In this document: in pieces, positions 1 through 12,931 of the stretch | Layout of the letters: each line of letters starts with the position of its first letter | Numbering within the stretch: position 1 is the stretch's first letter | DNA from: Larix kaempferi | Lineage: Eukaryota; Streptophyta; Pinopsida; Pinales; Pinaceae | Length of the DNA: 64,000 nt | Reading direction: 5' to 3' | Assembly (NCBI GenBank): GCA_027924585.1 | Contig: BSBM01000200.1 | Coordinates: forward strand, 1,302,001-1,366,000 | The notes under the pieces: generated by a model | What the model saw: the letters and a program-made list of their open reading frames with translations, nothing else | Databases searched by the model: none | What the model was told of the DNA's origin: nothing | Translations under genes and position numbers: made by a program

Positions 1-1338
1 TATGCTCATTCTACATCATAACAACTTTCTATAGTTTGCGCATGCGTTTGGAAATAAGAAACGCTTACTTCCCCCATTTTTTAAAATCACAGCTTCTAGA
101 AGGTTTACATGATTTCGTAAAAAACACGAGTTTTTAGAAAATGTGTTTTATTTCATAAATGGAATCAACAAAGTATACACATTCTACGTCATAACAAATT
201 TCTATAGTTTGCGCATTCGTCCAGAAATAAGAAAAGCTTACTTCCACCGTTTTTTAAAATCACAGCTTCTAGAAGGTTTACCTGATTTCGTAAAAAACAT
301 GAGTTTTTAGAAAATGTGTTTTATTTCATAAATGGAATCTACAGAGTATGCACATTCTACTTCATAACGACTTTCTATAGTTTGCGCATGCGTCCGGAAA
401 TAAGAAAAGCTTACTTCCCCCGTTTTTTAAAATCACAGCTTCTAGAAGGTTTAGATGATTTCGTAAAAAACACGAGTTTTTAGAAAATGTGTTTTATTTC
501 ATAAATGGAATCTACAAAGTATGCACATTCTACGTCATAACGACTTTCTATAGTTTGCGGATGCGTCCAGAAATAAGAAAAGCTTACTTCCACTGTTTTT
601 TAAAATCACAGCTTCTAGAAGGTTTACATGATTTCTTAAAAAACACGTGTTTTTAGATAATGTGTTTTATTTCATAAATCGAATCAACAAATTATGCACA
701 TTCTACGTCATAACGACTTTCTATAGTTTGCGCATTCGTTCAGAAATAAGAAAAGCTTACTTCTACCGTTTTTTAAAGTCACAACATCTAGAAGGTTTAC
801 ATGATTTCGTTAAAAACACGAGTTTTTAGAAAATGTGTTTTATTTCATAAATGGAATCTACAAAGTATACACATTCTACGTCATAACGAATTTCTATAGT
901 TTGCGCATGCGTCCGGAAATAAGAAAAAATTACTTCCCCCGTTTTTTAAAATCACAGCTTCTAGAAGGTTTACATGATTTCGTAAAAAACACGAGTTTTT
1001 AGAAAATGTGTTTTATTTCATAAATGGAATCTACAAAGTATGCACATTCTACTTCATAACGACTTTCTATAGTTTGCGCATGCGTCCGGAAATAAGAAAA
1101 GCTTACTTCCCCCGTTTTTTAAAATCACAGCTTCTAGAAGGTTTAGATGATTTCTTAAAAAACACGAGTTTTTAGAAAATGTGTTTTATTTCATAAATGA
1201 AATCAACAAAGTATGCACATTCTACGTCATAACGAATTTCTATAGTTTGCGCATTCGTCCGGAAATAAGAAAAGCTTACTTCCACCGTTTTTTAAAATCA
1301 CAGCTTCTAGAAGGTTTACATGATTTCGTAAAAAACAC
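1..1338 (+). repeat. HOR family 1, 3' tail of a unit cut by the window edge
   Basis: The window opens at the marker TATGCTCATTCTACATCAT, which recurs at 4,328, 12,978, 19,377 and 24,741. A second marker unit with GTG at 647 (variants AAATCGAATC and AAATTATGC) lies exactly 646 bp after it here and in the copies at 4,974, 20,023 and 25,387. The segment therefore corresponds unit for unit to 4,328-5,665, 19,377-20,714 and 24,741-26,078. Confidence 0.85.
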
Positions 1339-4300
1339 GAGTTTTTAGAAAATGTGTTTTATTTCATAAATGGAATCTACAAAGTATGCACATTCTACGT
1401 CTTAACGACTTTCTATAGTTTGTGCATGCGTCCGGAAATAAGAAAAGCTTACTTCCACCGTTTTTTAAAATCACCGCTTCTAGTAGGTTTACATGATTTT
1501 TTAAAAAACACGAGTTTTTAGAAAATGTGTTTTATTTCATAAATGGGAATCAACAAAGTATGCACATTCTACGTCATAACGACTTTCTATAGTTTGCGCA
1601 TGCGTCTGGAAATAAGAAAAGCTTACTTCCACCGGTTTTTAAAATCACCGCTTCTAGAAGGTTTACATGATTTCTTAAAAAACACGAGTTTTTAGAAAAT
1701 GTGTTTTATTTCGTAAATGGAATCAACAAAGTATGCATTTTCTACGTCATAAGGACTTTCTATAGTTTGCGCATTCGCCCGGAAATAAGAAAAGCTTACT
1801 TCCCCCGTTTTTTAAAATCACAGCTTCTAGAAGGTTTACATGATTTCTTAAAAAACACGTGTTTTTAGAAAATGTGTTTTATTTCATAAATGGAATCAAC
1901 AAAGTATGCACATTCTACGTCATAACGACTTTCTATAGTTTGCGCATGCATCCAGAAATAAGAAAAGATTACTTTCCCCGTTTTTTAAAATCACAGCTTC
2001 TAGAAGGTTTACATGATTTCTTAAAAAACACGTGTTTTTAGAAAATGTGTTTTATTTCATAAATGGAATCTACAAAGTATGCACATTCTACGTCATAACG
2101 ACTTTCTATATTTTGCGCATTCGTCCGGAAATAAGAAAAGCTTACTTCCACCGTTTTTTAAAATCACCGCTTCTAGTAGGTTTACATGATTTTTTAAAAA
2201 ACACGAGTTTTTAGAAAATGTGTTTTATTTCATAAATGGGAATCAACAAAGTATGCACATTCTACCTCATCACGACTTTCTATAGTTTGCGCATGCGTCC
2301 GGTATTTAGAAAAGCTTAGTTCCCCCGTTTTTTAAAGTCACAGCTTCTAGAAGGCTTACATGATTTCGTAAAAAACACGAGTTTTTAGAAAATGTGTTTT
2401 ATTTCATAAATGGAATCTACAAAGTATGCACATTCTACGTCATAACGACTTTCTATAGTTTGCGCATGCATCCGCAAATAAGAAAAGCTTACTTCCCCCG
2501 TTTTTGAAAATCACAGCTTCTAGAAGGTTTACATGATTTCTTAAAAAACACGTCTTTTTAGAAAATGTGTTTTATTTCATAAATGGAATGTACAAAGTAT
2601 GCACATTCTACGTCATAACGACTTTCTATAGTTTGCGCATGCGTTTGGAAATAAGAAAAGCTTACTTCACTCGTTTTTTAAAATCACAGCTTCTAGAAGG
2701 TTTACATGATTTCTTAAAAAACACGTCTTTTTAGAAAATGTGTTTTATTTCATAAATGGAATCAACAAAGTATGCAAATTCTACGTCATAACAACTTTCT
2801 ATAGTTTGCGCATTCGTCCAGAAATAAGAAGAGCTTACTTCTACCGTTTTTTAAAGTCACAACTTCTAGAAGGTTTACATGATTTCGTAAAAAACACGAG
2901 TTTTTAGAAAATGTGTTTTATTTCATAAATGGAATCTACAAAGTATGCACATTCTACGTCATAACGAATTTCTATAGTTTGCGCATGCGTCCGGAAATAA
3001 GAAAAGCTTACTTCCCCCGTTTTTTAAAATCACAGCTTCTAGAATGTTTACATGATTTCTTAAAAAACACGTGTTTTTAGAAAATGTGTTTTATTTCATA
3101 AATGGAATCAACAAAGTATGCACATTCTACGTCATAACGAATTTCTATAGTTTATGCATGCGTCCGGAAATAAGAAAAGCTTACTTCCCCCGTTTTTTAA
3201 AATCACAGCTTCTAGAAGGTTTACATGATTTCTTAAAAAACACGAGTTTTTAGAAAATGTGTTTTATTTCATAGATGGAATCTACAAAGTATGCACATTC
3301 TATGTCATAACAACTTTCTATAGTTTGCGCATGCGTCCGGAAATAAGAAAAGCTTACTTCCCCCGTTTTTTAAAATCACAGCTTCTAGAAGGTTTAGATG
3401 ATTTCTTAAAAAACACGAGTTTTTAGAAAATGTGTTTTATTTCATAAATGGAATCAACAAAGTATGCACATTCTACGTCATAACGAATTTCTATAGTTTG
3501 CGCATTCGTCCGGAAATAAGAAAAGCTTACTTCCACCGTTTTTTAAAATCACAGCTTCTAGAAGGTTTACATGATTTCGTAAAAAACACGAGTTTTTAGA
3601 AAATGTGTTTTATTTCATAAATGGAATCTACAAAGCATGCACATTCTACGTGATAACGACTTTCTATAGTTTGCGCATGCGCTCGGAAATAAGAAAAGCT
3701 TACTTCCAACATTTTTTAAAATCACAGCTTCTAGAAGGTTTACATGATTTCATAAAAAACACGAGTTTTTAGAAAATGTGTTTTATTTCATAAATGGAAT
3801 CTACAAAGTATGCACATTCTACGTCATAACGACTTTCTATAGCTTGCGCATGCATCCGGAAATAAGAAAAGCTTACTTCCACCGTTTTTTAAAATCACAG
3901 CTTCTAGAAGGTTTACATGATTTCGTAAAAAACACGAGTTTTTAGAAAATGTGTTTTATTTCATAAATGGAATCAACAAAGTATGCACATTCTACGTCAT
4001 AACGAATTTCTATAGTTTGCGCATTCGTCCAGAAATAAGAAAAACTTACTTCTACCGTTTTTTAAAGTCACAACTTCTACAAGGTTTACATGATTTCGTT
4101 AAAAACACGAGTTTTTAGAAAATGTGTTTTATTTCATAAATGGAATTTACAAAGTATACACATTCTACGTCCTAACGAATTTCTGTAGTTTGCGCATGCA
4201 TCCGGAAATAAGAAAAGCTTACTTCCCCCGTTTTTTAAAATCACAGCTTCTAGAAGGTTTACATGATTTCTTAAAAAACACGAGTTTTTAGAAAATCTGT

Positions 4301-5665
4301 TTTATTTCATAAATGGAATCAACAAAGTATGCTCATTCTACATCATAACAACTTTCTATAGTTTGCGCATGCGTTTGGAAATAAGAAACGCTTACTTCCC
4401 CCATTTTTTAAAATCACAGCTTCTAGAAGGTTTACATGATTTCGTAAAAAACACGAGTTTTTAGAAAATGTGTTTTATTTCATAAATGGAATCAACAAAG
4501 TATACACATTCTACGTCATAACAAATTTCTATAGTTTGCGCATTCGTCCGGAAATAAGAAAAGCTTACTTCCACCGTTTTTTAAAATCACAGCTTCTAGA
4601 AGGTTTACCTGATTTCGTAAAAAACATGAGTTTTTAGAAAATGTGTTTTATTTCATAAATGGAATCTACAAAGTATGCACATTCTACTTCATAACGACTT
4701 TCTATAGTTTGCGCATGCGTCCGGAAATAAGAAAAGCTTACTTCCCCCGTTTTTTAAAATCACAGCTTCTAGAAGGTTTAGATGATTTCGTAAAAAACAC
4801 GAGTTTTTAGAAAATGTGTTTTATTTCATAAATGGAATCTACAAAGTATGCACATTCTACGTCATAACGACTTTCTATAGTTTGCGGATGCGTCCAGAAA
4901 TAAGAAAAGCTTACTTCCACTGTTTTTTAAAATCACAGCTTCTAGAAGGTTTACATGATTTCTTAAAAAACACGTGTTTTTAGATAATGTGTTTTATTTC
5001 ATAAATCGAATCAACAAATTATGCACATTCTACGTCATAACGACTTTCTATAGTTTGCGCATTCGTTCAGAAATAAGAAAAGCTTACTTCTACCGTTTTT
5101 TAAAGTCACAACATCTAGAAGGTTTACATGATTTCGTTAAAAACACGAGTTTTTAGAAAATGTGTTTTATTTCATAAATGGAATCTACAAAGTATACACA
5201 TTCTACGTCATAACGAATTTCTATAGTTTGCGCATGCGTCCGGAAATAAGAAAAAATTACTTCCCCCGTTTTTTAAAATCACAGCTTCTAGAAGGTTTAC
5301 ATGATTTCGTAAAAAACACGAGTTTTTAGAAAATGTGTTTTATTTCATAAATGGAATCTACAAAGTATGCACATTCTACTTCATAACGACTTTCTATAGT
5401 TTGCGCATGCGTCCGGAAATAAGAAAAGCTTACTTCCCCCGTTTTTTAAAATCACAGCTTCTAGAAGGTTTAGATGATTTCTTAAAAAACACGAGTTTTT
5501 AGAAAATGTGTTTTATTTCATAAATGAAATCAACAAAGTATGCACATTCTACGTCATAACGAATTTCTATAGTTTGCGCATTCGTCCGGAAATAAGAAAA
5601 GCTTACTTCCACCGTTTTTTAAAATCACAGCTTCTAGAAGGTTTACATGATTTCGTAAAAAACAC
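1339..5665 (+). repeat. HOR family 1, 25-unit copy (4,327 bp)
   Basis: This copy carries the same ordered markers as the 31-unit copies: CGTCTTAAC (1,399), GGTATTTAG (about 2,301), CGCAAATAAG (about 2,473), the AAAGCATGC/ACGTGATAACG unit (3,634), TATGCTCATT (4,328) and AAATTATGC (about 5,020). Compared with 20,715-26,078 it lacks two units after the start and six units equivalent to 22,274-23,310. It has two extra units near 2,898-3,250, which gives a net difference of six. Recombination between out-of-register units is the likely cause. Confidence 0.8.
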
Positions 5666-6876
5666 GAGTTTTTAGAAAATATGTTTTATTTCATAAATGG
5701 AATCTACAAAGTATGCACATTCTACGTCATAACGAATTTCTATAGTTTGCGCATGCGTCCGGAAATAAGAAAAGCTTACTTCCACCGTTTTTTAAAATCA
5801 CAGCTTCTAGAAGGTTTACCTGATTTCGTAAAAAACATGAGTTTTTAGAAAATGTGTTTTATTTCATAAATGGAATCTACAAAGTATGCACATTCTACTT
5901 CATAACGACTTTCTATAGTTTGCGCATGCGTCCGGAAATAAGAAAAGCTTACTTCCCCCGTTTTTTAAAATCACAGCTTCTAGAAGGTTTAGATGATTTC
6001 GTAAAAAACAGGAGTTTTTAGAAAATGTGTTTTATTTCATAAATGGAATCTACAAAGTATGCACATTCTACGTCATAACGACTTTCTATAGTTTGCGGAT
6101 GCGTCCAGAAATAAGAAAAGCTTACTTCCACTGTTTTTTAAAATCACAGCTTCTAGAAGGTTTACATGATTTCTTAAAAAACACGTGTTTTTAGATAATG
6201 TGTTTTATTTCATAAATCGAATCAACAAATTATGCACATTCTACGTCATAACGACTTTCTATAGTTTGCGCATTCGTTCAGAAATAAGAAAAGCTTACTT
6301 CTACCGTTTTTTAAAGTCACAACATCTAGAAGGTTTACATGATTTCGTTAAAAACACGAGTTTTTAGAAAATGTGTTTTATTTCATAAATGGAATCTACA
6401 AAGTATACACATTCTACGTCATAACGAATTTCTATAGTTTGCGCATGCGTCCGGAAATAAGAAAAAATTACTTCCCCCGTTTTTTAAAATCACAGCTTCT
6501 AGAAGGTTTACATGATTTCGTAAAAAACACGAGTTTTTAGAAAATGTGTTTTATTTCATAAATGGAATCTACAAAGTATGCACATTCTACTTCATAACGA
6601 CTTTCTATAGTTTGCGCATGCGTCCGGAAATAAGAAAAGCTTACTTCCCCCGTTTTTTAAAATCACAGCTTCTAGAAGGTTTAGATGATTTCTTAAAAAA
6701 CACGAGTTTTTAGAAAATGTGTTTTATTTCATAAATGGAATCAACAAAGTATGCACATTCTACGTCATAACGAATTTCTATAGTTTGCGCATTCGTCTGG
6801 AAATAAGAAAAGCTTACTTCCACCGTTTTTTAAAATCACAGCTTCTAGAAGGTTTACATGATTTCGTAAAAAACAC
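5666..6876 (+). repeat. Seven-unit (1,211-bp) local duplication with a hybrid junction unit
   Basis: The block 4,628-5,665 is repeated at 5,839-6,876, offset 1,211 bp (seven units). The markers CTACTTCATAACG, GCGGATGCG, AAATCGAATC and AAAAAATTAC all recur at that offset. The unit at 5,666-5,838 is a hybrid. Its first part matches the unit that opens the 31-unit repeats (variant AAAATATG, as at 15,361 and 20,724). Its last part (CCACCG, then ACCTGATTTCG and ACATGAG) matches the unit at 4,455-4,627. The crossover lies roughly between 5,770 and 5,800. Confidence 0.8.
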
Positions 6877-9800
6877 GAGTTTTTAGAAAATGTGTTTTAT
6901 TTCATAAATGGAATCTACAAATCATGCACATTCTACGTGATCACGACTTTCTATAGTTTGCGCATGCCTTTGGAAATATGAAAAGCTTACTTCCATGGTT
7001 TTTTTAAATCACAGCTTCTAGAAGGTTTACATGATTTCTTAAAAAACACGAGTTTTTAGAAAATGTGTTTTATTTCATAAATGGAATCAACAAAGTATGC
7101 ACATTCTACGTCATAACGACTTTCTATAGTTTGCGCATGCGTACGGAAATAAGAAAAGCTTACTTCCACCGTTTTTTAAAATCACAGCTTCTAGAAGGTT
7201 TACATGATTTCGTAAAAAACACGAGTTTTTAGAAAATGTGTTTTATTTCATAAATGGAATCTACAAAGTATGCACATTCTAGGTCATAACGAATTTCTAT
7301 AGTTTGCACATGCATCCGGAAATAAGAAAAGCTTACTTCCCCCGTTTTTTAAAATCACACCTTCTAGAAGGTTTACATGATTTCGTAAAAAACACGAGTT
7401 TTTAGAAAATGTGTTTTATTTCATAAATGGAATAAACAAAGTATGCACATTCTACGTCATAACGACTTTCTATAGTTTGCGCATGCATTTGGAAATAAGA
7501 AATGCTTACTTCCACCGTTTCTTAAAATCACAGCTTCTAGAAGGTTTACATGATTTCGTAAAAAACATGAGTTTTTACAAAATGTGTTTTATTTCGTAAA
7601 TGGAATCAACAAAGTATGCACATTCTACGTCATAACGACTTTCTATAGTTTGAGCATGCGTCCGGAATTTAGAAAAGCTTACTTCCCCTGTTTTTTAAAG
7701 TCACAGCTTCTAGAAGGTTTACATGATTTCGTAAAAAACACGAGTTTTTAGAAAATGTGTTTTATTTCATAAATGGAATCTACAAAGTATGCACATTCTA
7801 CGTCTTAATGACTTTCTATAGTTTGTGCATGCGTCCGGAAATAAGAAAAGCTTACTTCCACCGTTTTTTAAAATCACCGCTTCTAGTAGGTTTACATGAT
7901 TTTTTAAAAAACACGAGTTTTTAGAAAATGTGTTTTATTTCATAAATGGGAATCAACAAAGTATGCACATTCTACGTCATAACGACTTTCTATAGTTTGC
8001 GCATGCGTCCGGAAATAAGAAAAGCTTACTTCCACCGGTTTTTGAAATCACCGCTTCTAGAAGGTTTACATGATTTCTTAAAAAACACGAGTTTTTAGAA
8101 AATGTGTTTTATTTCATAAATGGAATCAACAAAGTATGCATTTTCTACGTCATAAGGACTTTCTATAGTTTGCGCATTCGCCCGGAAATAAAACAAGCTT
8201 ACTTCCCCCGTTTTTTAAAATCACAGCTTCTAGAAGGTTTACATGATTTCTTAAAAAACACGTGTTTTTAGAAAATGTGTTTTATTTCATAAATGGAATC
8301 AACAAAGTATGCACATTCTACGTCATAACGACTTTCTATAGTTTGCGCATGCATCCAGAAATAAGAAAAGATTACTTCCCCCGTTTTTTAAAATCACAGC
8401 TTCTAGAAGGTTTACATGATTTCTTAAAAAACACATGTTTTTAGAAAATGTGTTTTATTTCATAAATGGAATCTACAAAGTATGCACATTCTACGTCATA
8501 ACGACTTTCTATAGTTTGCGCATTCGTCCGGAAATAAGAAAAGCTTACTTCCACCGTTTTTTAAAATCACCGCCTCTAGTAGGTTTACATGATTTTTTTA
8601 AAAACACGAGTTTTTAGAAAATGTGTTTTATTTCATAAATGGGAATCAACAAAGTATGCACATTCTACCTCATCATGACTTTCTATAGTTTGCGCATGCA
8701 TCCGGAATTTAGAAAAGCTTACTTCCCCCGTTTTTTAAAGTCACAGCTTCTAGAAGGTTTACATGATTTCGTAAAAAACACGAGTTTTTAGAAAATGTGT
8801 TTTATTTCATAAATGGAATCTACAAAGTATGCACATTCTACGTCATAACGACTTTCTATAGTTTGCGCATGCTTCCGCAAATAAGAAAAGCTTACTTCCC
8901 CCGTTTTTTAAAATCACAGCATCTAGAAGGTTTACATGATTTCTTAAAAAACACGTGTTTTTAGAAAATGTGTTTTATTTCATAAATGGAATCAACAAAG
9001 TATGCACATTCTACGTCATAACGACTTTCTATAGTTTGCGCATTCGTCCAGAAATAAGAAAAGCTTACTTCTACCGTTTTTTAAAGTCACAACTTCTAGA
9101 AGGTTTACATGATTTCGTAAAAAACACGAGTTTTTAGAAAATGTGTTTTATTTCATAAATGGAATCTACAAAATATGCACATTCTACGTCATAACGAATT
9201 TCTATAGTTTGCGCATGCGTCCGGAAATAAGAAAAGCTTACTTCCCCCGTTTTTTAAAATCACCGCTTCTAGAAGGTTTACATGATTTCTTAAAAAACAC
9301 GAGTTTTTAGAAAATGTGTTTTATTTCATAAATGGAATCAACAAAGTATGCATTTTCTACGTCATAAGGACTTTCTATAGTTTGCGCATTCGTCCGGAAA
9401 TAAGAAAAGCTTACTTCCACCGTTTTTTAAAATCACAGCTTCTAGAAGGTTTACCTGATTTCGTAAAAAACACGAGTTTTGAGAAAATGTGTTTTATTTC
9501 ATAAATGGAATCTACAAAGTATGCACATTCTACGTCATAACGACTTTCTATAGTTTGCAGATGCGTCCAGAAATAAGAAAAGCTTACTTCCACCGTTTTT
9601 TAAAATCACAGCTTCTAGAAGGTTTACCTGATTTCGTAAAAAACATGAGTTTTTAGAAAATGTGTTTTATTTCATAAATCGAATCTACAAAGTATGCACA
9701 TTCTACTCAATAACGAATTTCTATAGTTTGCGCATGCGTCCGGAAATAAGAAAAGCTTACTTCCCCCGTTTTTTAAAATCACAGCTTCTAGAAGGTTTAG

Positions 9801-10511
9801 ATGATTTCTTAAAAAACACGAGTTTTTAGAAAATGTGTTTTATTTCATAAATGGAATCAACAAAGTATGCACATTCTACGTCATAACGAATTTCTATAGT
9901 TTGCGCATTCGTCCGGAAATAAGAAAAGCTTACTTCCACCGTTTTTTAAAATCACAGCTTGTAGAAGGTTTACATGATTTCGTAAAAAACACGAGTTTTT
10001 AGAAAATGTGTTTTATTTCATAAATGGAATCTACAAAGCATGCACATTCTACGTGATAACGACTTTCTATAGTTTGCGCATGCGTTTGGAAATATGAAAA
10101 GCTTACTTCCACGGTTTTTTTAAATCACAGCTTCTAGAAGGTTTACATGATTTCTTAAAAAACACGAGTTTTTAGAAAATGTGTTTTATTTCATAAATGG
10201 AATCAACAAAGTATGCACATTCTATGTCATAACGACTTTCTATAGTTTGCGCATGCGTCCGGAAATAAGAAAAGCTTACTTCCACCGTTTTTTAAAATCA
10301 CAGCTTCTAGAAGGTTTACATGATTTCGTAAAAAACACGAGTTTTTAGAAAATGTGTTTTATTTCATAAATGGAATCTACAAAGTATGCACATTCTACGT
10401 CATAACGACTTTCTATAGTTTGCGGATGCGTCCAGAAATAAGAAAAGCTTACTTCCACTGTTTTTTAAAATCACAGCTTCTAGAAGGTTTACATGATTTC
10501 GTAAAAAACAC
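6877..10511 (+). repeat. Mosaic of HOR family 1 segments
   Basis: This zone contains pieces of family 1 in altered order. From 7,742 to about 9,260 it follows 1,339-2,9xx at an offset of 6,403 bp (CGTCTTAATG at 7,801, TATGCATTTTC near 8,135, GTG at 8,262 and 8,435, GGAATTTAG near 8,701). The unit equivalent to about 2,552-2,724 is missing. A unit with the GCATGC/ACGTGAT marker sits at 6,918 and again at 10,033. Elsewhere (7,411, 9,316-9,700) units combine variants from different places in the repeat. Confidence 0.7.
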
Positions 10512-11548
10512 GAGTTTTTAGAAAATGTGTTTTATTTCATAAATGGAATCTACAAAGCATGCACATTCTACGTGATAACGACTTTCTATAGTTTGCGCAT
10601 GCATTTGGAAATATGAAAAGCTTACTTCCACGGTTTTTTAAAATCACAGCTTCTAGAAGGTTTACATGATTTCGTAAAAAACAGGAGTTTTTAGAAAATG
10701 TGTTTTATTTCATAAATGGAATCAACAAAGTATGCACATTCTACGTCATAATGACTTTCTATAGTTTGCGCATGCGTCCGGAAATAAGAAAAGCTTACTT
10801 CCCCCGTTTTTTAAAATCACCGCTTCTAGAAGGTTTAGATGATTTCTTAAAAAACACGAGTTTTTAGAAAATGTTTTTTATTTGATAAATGGAATCAACA
10901 AAGTATGCACATTCTACATTATAACGTCTTTCTATAGTGTGCGCATTCATCCGGAAATAAGAAAAGCTCACTTCCACCGTTTTTTAAAATCACAGCGTCT
11001 AGAAGGTTTACATGATTTCGTAAAAAAACGAGTTTTTAGAAAATGTGTTTTATTTCATAAATGGAATCTACAAAGTATGCACATTCTATGTCATAACGAC
11101 TTTCTATAGTTTGCGCATGCGTCCGGAAATAAGAAAAGATTACTTCCACCGTTTTTTAAAATCACAGCTTCTATAAGGTTTACATGATTTCTTAAAAAAC
11201 ACGAGTTTTTAGAAAATGTGTTTTATTTCATAAATGGAATGTACAAAGTATGCACATTCTACGTCATAACGACTTTCTATAGTTTGCGCATGCGTCCGGA
11301 AATAAGAAAAGCTTACTTCCCCCGGTTTTTAAAATCACAGCTTCTAGAAGGTTTACATGATTTATTAAAAAACACGAGTTTTTAGAAAATGAGTTTTATT
11401 TCATTAATGGAATCTACAAAGTATGCACATTCTACGTCATAACGAATTTCTTTAGTTAGCGCTTGCGTCCGGAAATAAGAAAAGCTTACTTCCTCCATTT
11501 TTTAAAATCACAGCTTCTAGAAGGTTTACATGATTTCTTAAAAAACAC
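10512..11548 (+). repeat. Six-unit tandem block, first copy (1,037 bp)
   Basis: The six units carry, in order, these markers: AAAGCATGC with ACGTGATAACG and GCATTTGGAAATATG; ATAATGAC with CCGCTTC and TTTAGATG; TTTGATAAATGG with ACATTATAACG; TCTATGTC with GATTAC; GAATGTAC with TTTATTAAAA; and AATGAGTTT with CTTTAGTTAGCGCTTGCG. A 1-bp deletion in the third unit (GTAAAAAAACGAG) accounts for 1,037 rather than 1,038 bp. The same order repeats immediately downstream. Confidence 0.88.
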
Positions 11549-12585
11549 GAGTTTTTAGAAAATGTGTTTTATTTCATAAATGGAATCTACAAAGCATGCA
11601 CATTCTACGTGATAACGACTTTCTATAGTTTGCGCATGCATTTGGAAATATGAAAAGCTTACTTCCACGGTTTTTTAAAATCACAGCTTCTAGAAGGTTT
11701 ACATGATTTCGTAAAAAACACGAGTTTTTAGAAAATGTGTTTTATTTCATAAATGGAATCAACAAAGTATGCACATTCTACGTCATAATGACTTTCTATA
11801 GTTTGCGCATGCGTCCGGAAATAAGAAAAGCTTACTTCCCCCGTTTTTTAAAATCACCGCTTCTAGAAGGTTTAGATGATTTCTTAAAAAACACGAGTTT
11901 TTAGAAAATGTTTTTTATTTGATAAATGGAATCAACAAAGTATGCACATTCTACATTATAACGTCTTTCTATAGTGTGCGCATTCATCCGGAAATAAGAA
12001 AAGCTCACTTCCACCGTTTTTTAAAATCACAGCGTCTAGAAGGTTTACATGATTTCGTAAAAAAACGAGTTTTTAGAAAATGTGTTTTATTTCATAAATG
12101 GAATCTACAAAGTATGCACATTCTATGTCATAACGACTTTCTATAGTTTGCGCATGCGTCCGGAAATAAGAAAAGATTACTTCCACCGTTTTTTAAAATC
12201 ACAGCTTCTATAAGGTTTACATGATTTCTTAAAAAACACGAGTTTTTAGAAAATGTGTTTTATTTCATAAATGGAATGTACAAAGTATGCACATTCTACT
12301 TCATAACGACTTTCTATAGTTTGCGCATGCGTCCGGAAATAAGAAAAGCTTACTTCCCCCGGTTTTTAAAATCACAGCTTCTAGAAGGTTTACATGATTT
12401 ATTAAAAAACACGAGTTTTTAGAAAATGAGTTTTATTTCATTAATGGAATCTACAAAGTATGCACATTCTACGTCATAACGAATTTCTTTAGTTAGCGCT
12501 TGCGTCCGGAAATAAGAAAAGCTTACTTCCTCCATTTTTTAAAATCACAGCTTCTAGAAGGTTTACATGATTTCTTAAAAAACAC
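11549..12585 (+). repeat. Six-unit tandem block, second copy (1,037 bp)
   Basis: This is a near-perfect copy of the preceding 1,037 bp, including the same 1-bp deletion (AAAAAAACGAG near 12,06x). I noticed only a few differences, for example CTACTTCAT at 12,29x where the first copy has CTACGTCAT, and ACACGAG near 11,716 where the first copy has ACAGGAG. The shared deletion shows that the two copies descend from one block. Confidence 0.88.
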
Positions 12586-12931
12586 GAGTTTTTAGAAAAT
12601 GTGTTTTATTTCATAAATGGAATCTACAAAGTATGCACATTCTACGTCATAACGACTTTCTATAGTTTGCGCATGCGTCCGGAAATAAGAAAAGCTTACT
12701 TCCCCCGGTTTTTAAAATCATAGCTTCTAGAAGGTTTACATGATTTATTAAAAAACACGAGTTTTTAGAAAATGAGTTTTATTTCATTAATGGAATCTAC
12801 AAAGTATGCACATTCTACGTCCTAACGAATTTCTTTAGTTAGCGCTTGCGTCCGGAAATAAGAAAAGCTTACTTCCCCCGTTTTTTAAAATCACAGCTTC
12901 TAGAAGGTTTACATGATTTCTTAAAAAACAC
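12586..12931 (+). repeat. Two-unit extension of the six-unit block, ending in a switch to family 1
   Basis: The last two units of the six-unit block (cf. 12,240-12,585) are repeated once more. The second of them contains CGTCCTAACG at 12,8xx. That variant is otherwise found just before the TATGCTCATT marker of HOR family 1 (4,17x, 19,21x, 24,58x). The rest of the unit keeps CTTTAGTTAGCGCTTGCG from the six-unit block, so the unit appears chimeric. Confidence 0.72.

Noticed and set aside
647-829. Recurrent reading frames of 60-62 codons (also at 1,859, 4,974, 20,023, 61,595 and many other sites) that look like a conserved protein family
   Set aside because: They are one satellite unit read in its open frame. 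Those I checked begin at GTG and end at the TAG of GTTTTTAG. Since 173 is not a multiple of 3, the frame closes after one unit. Similarity comes from the repeat, and variants do not favour synonymous positions in any visible way.
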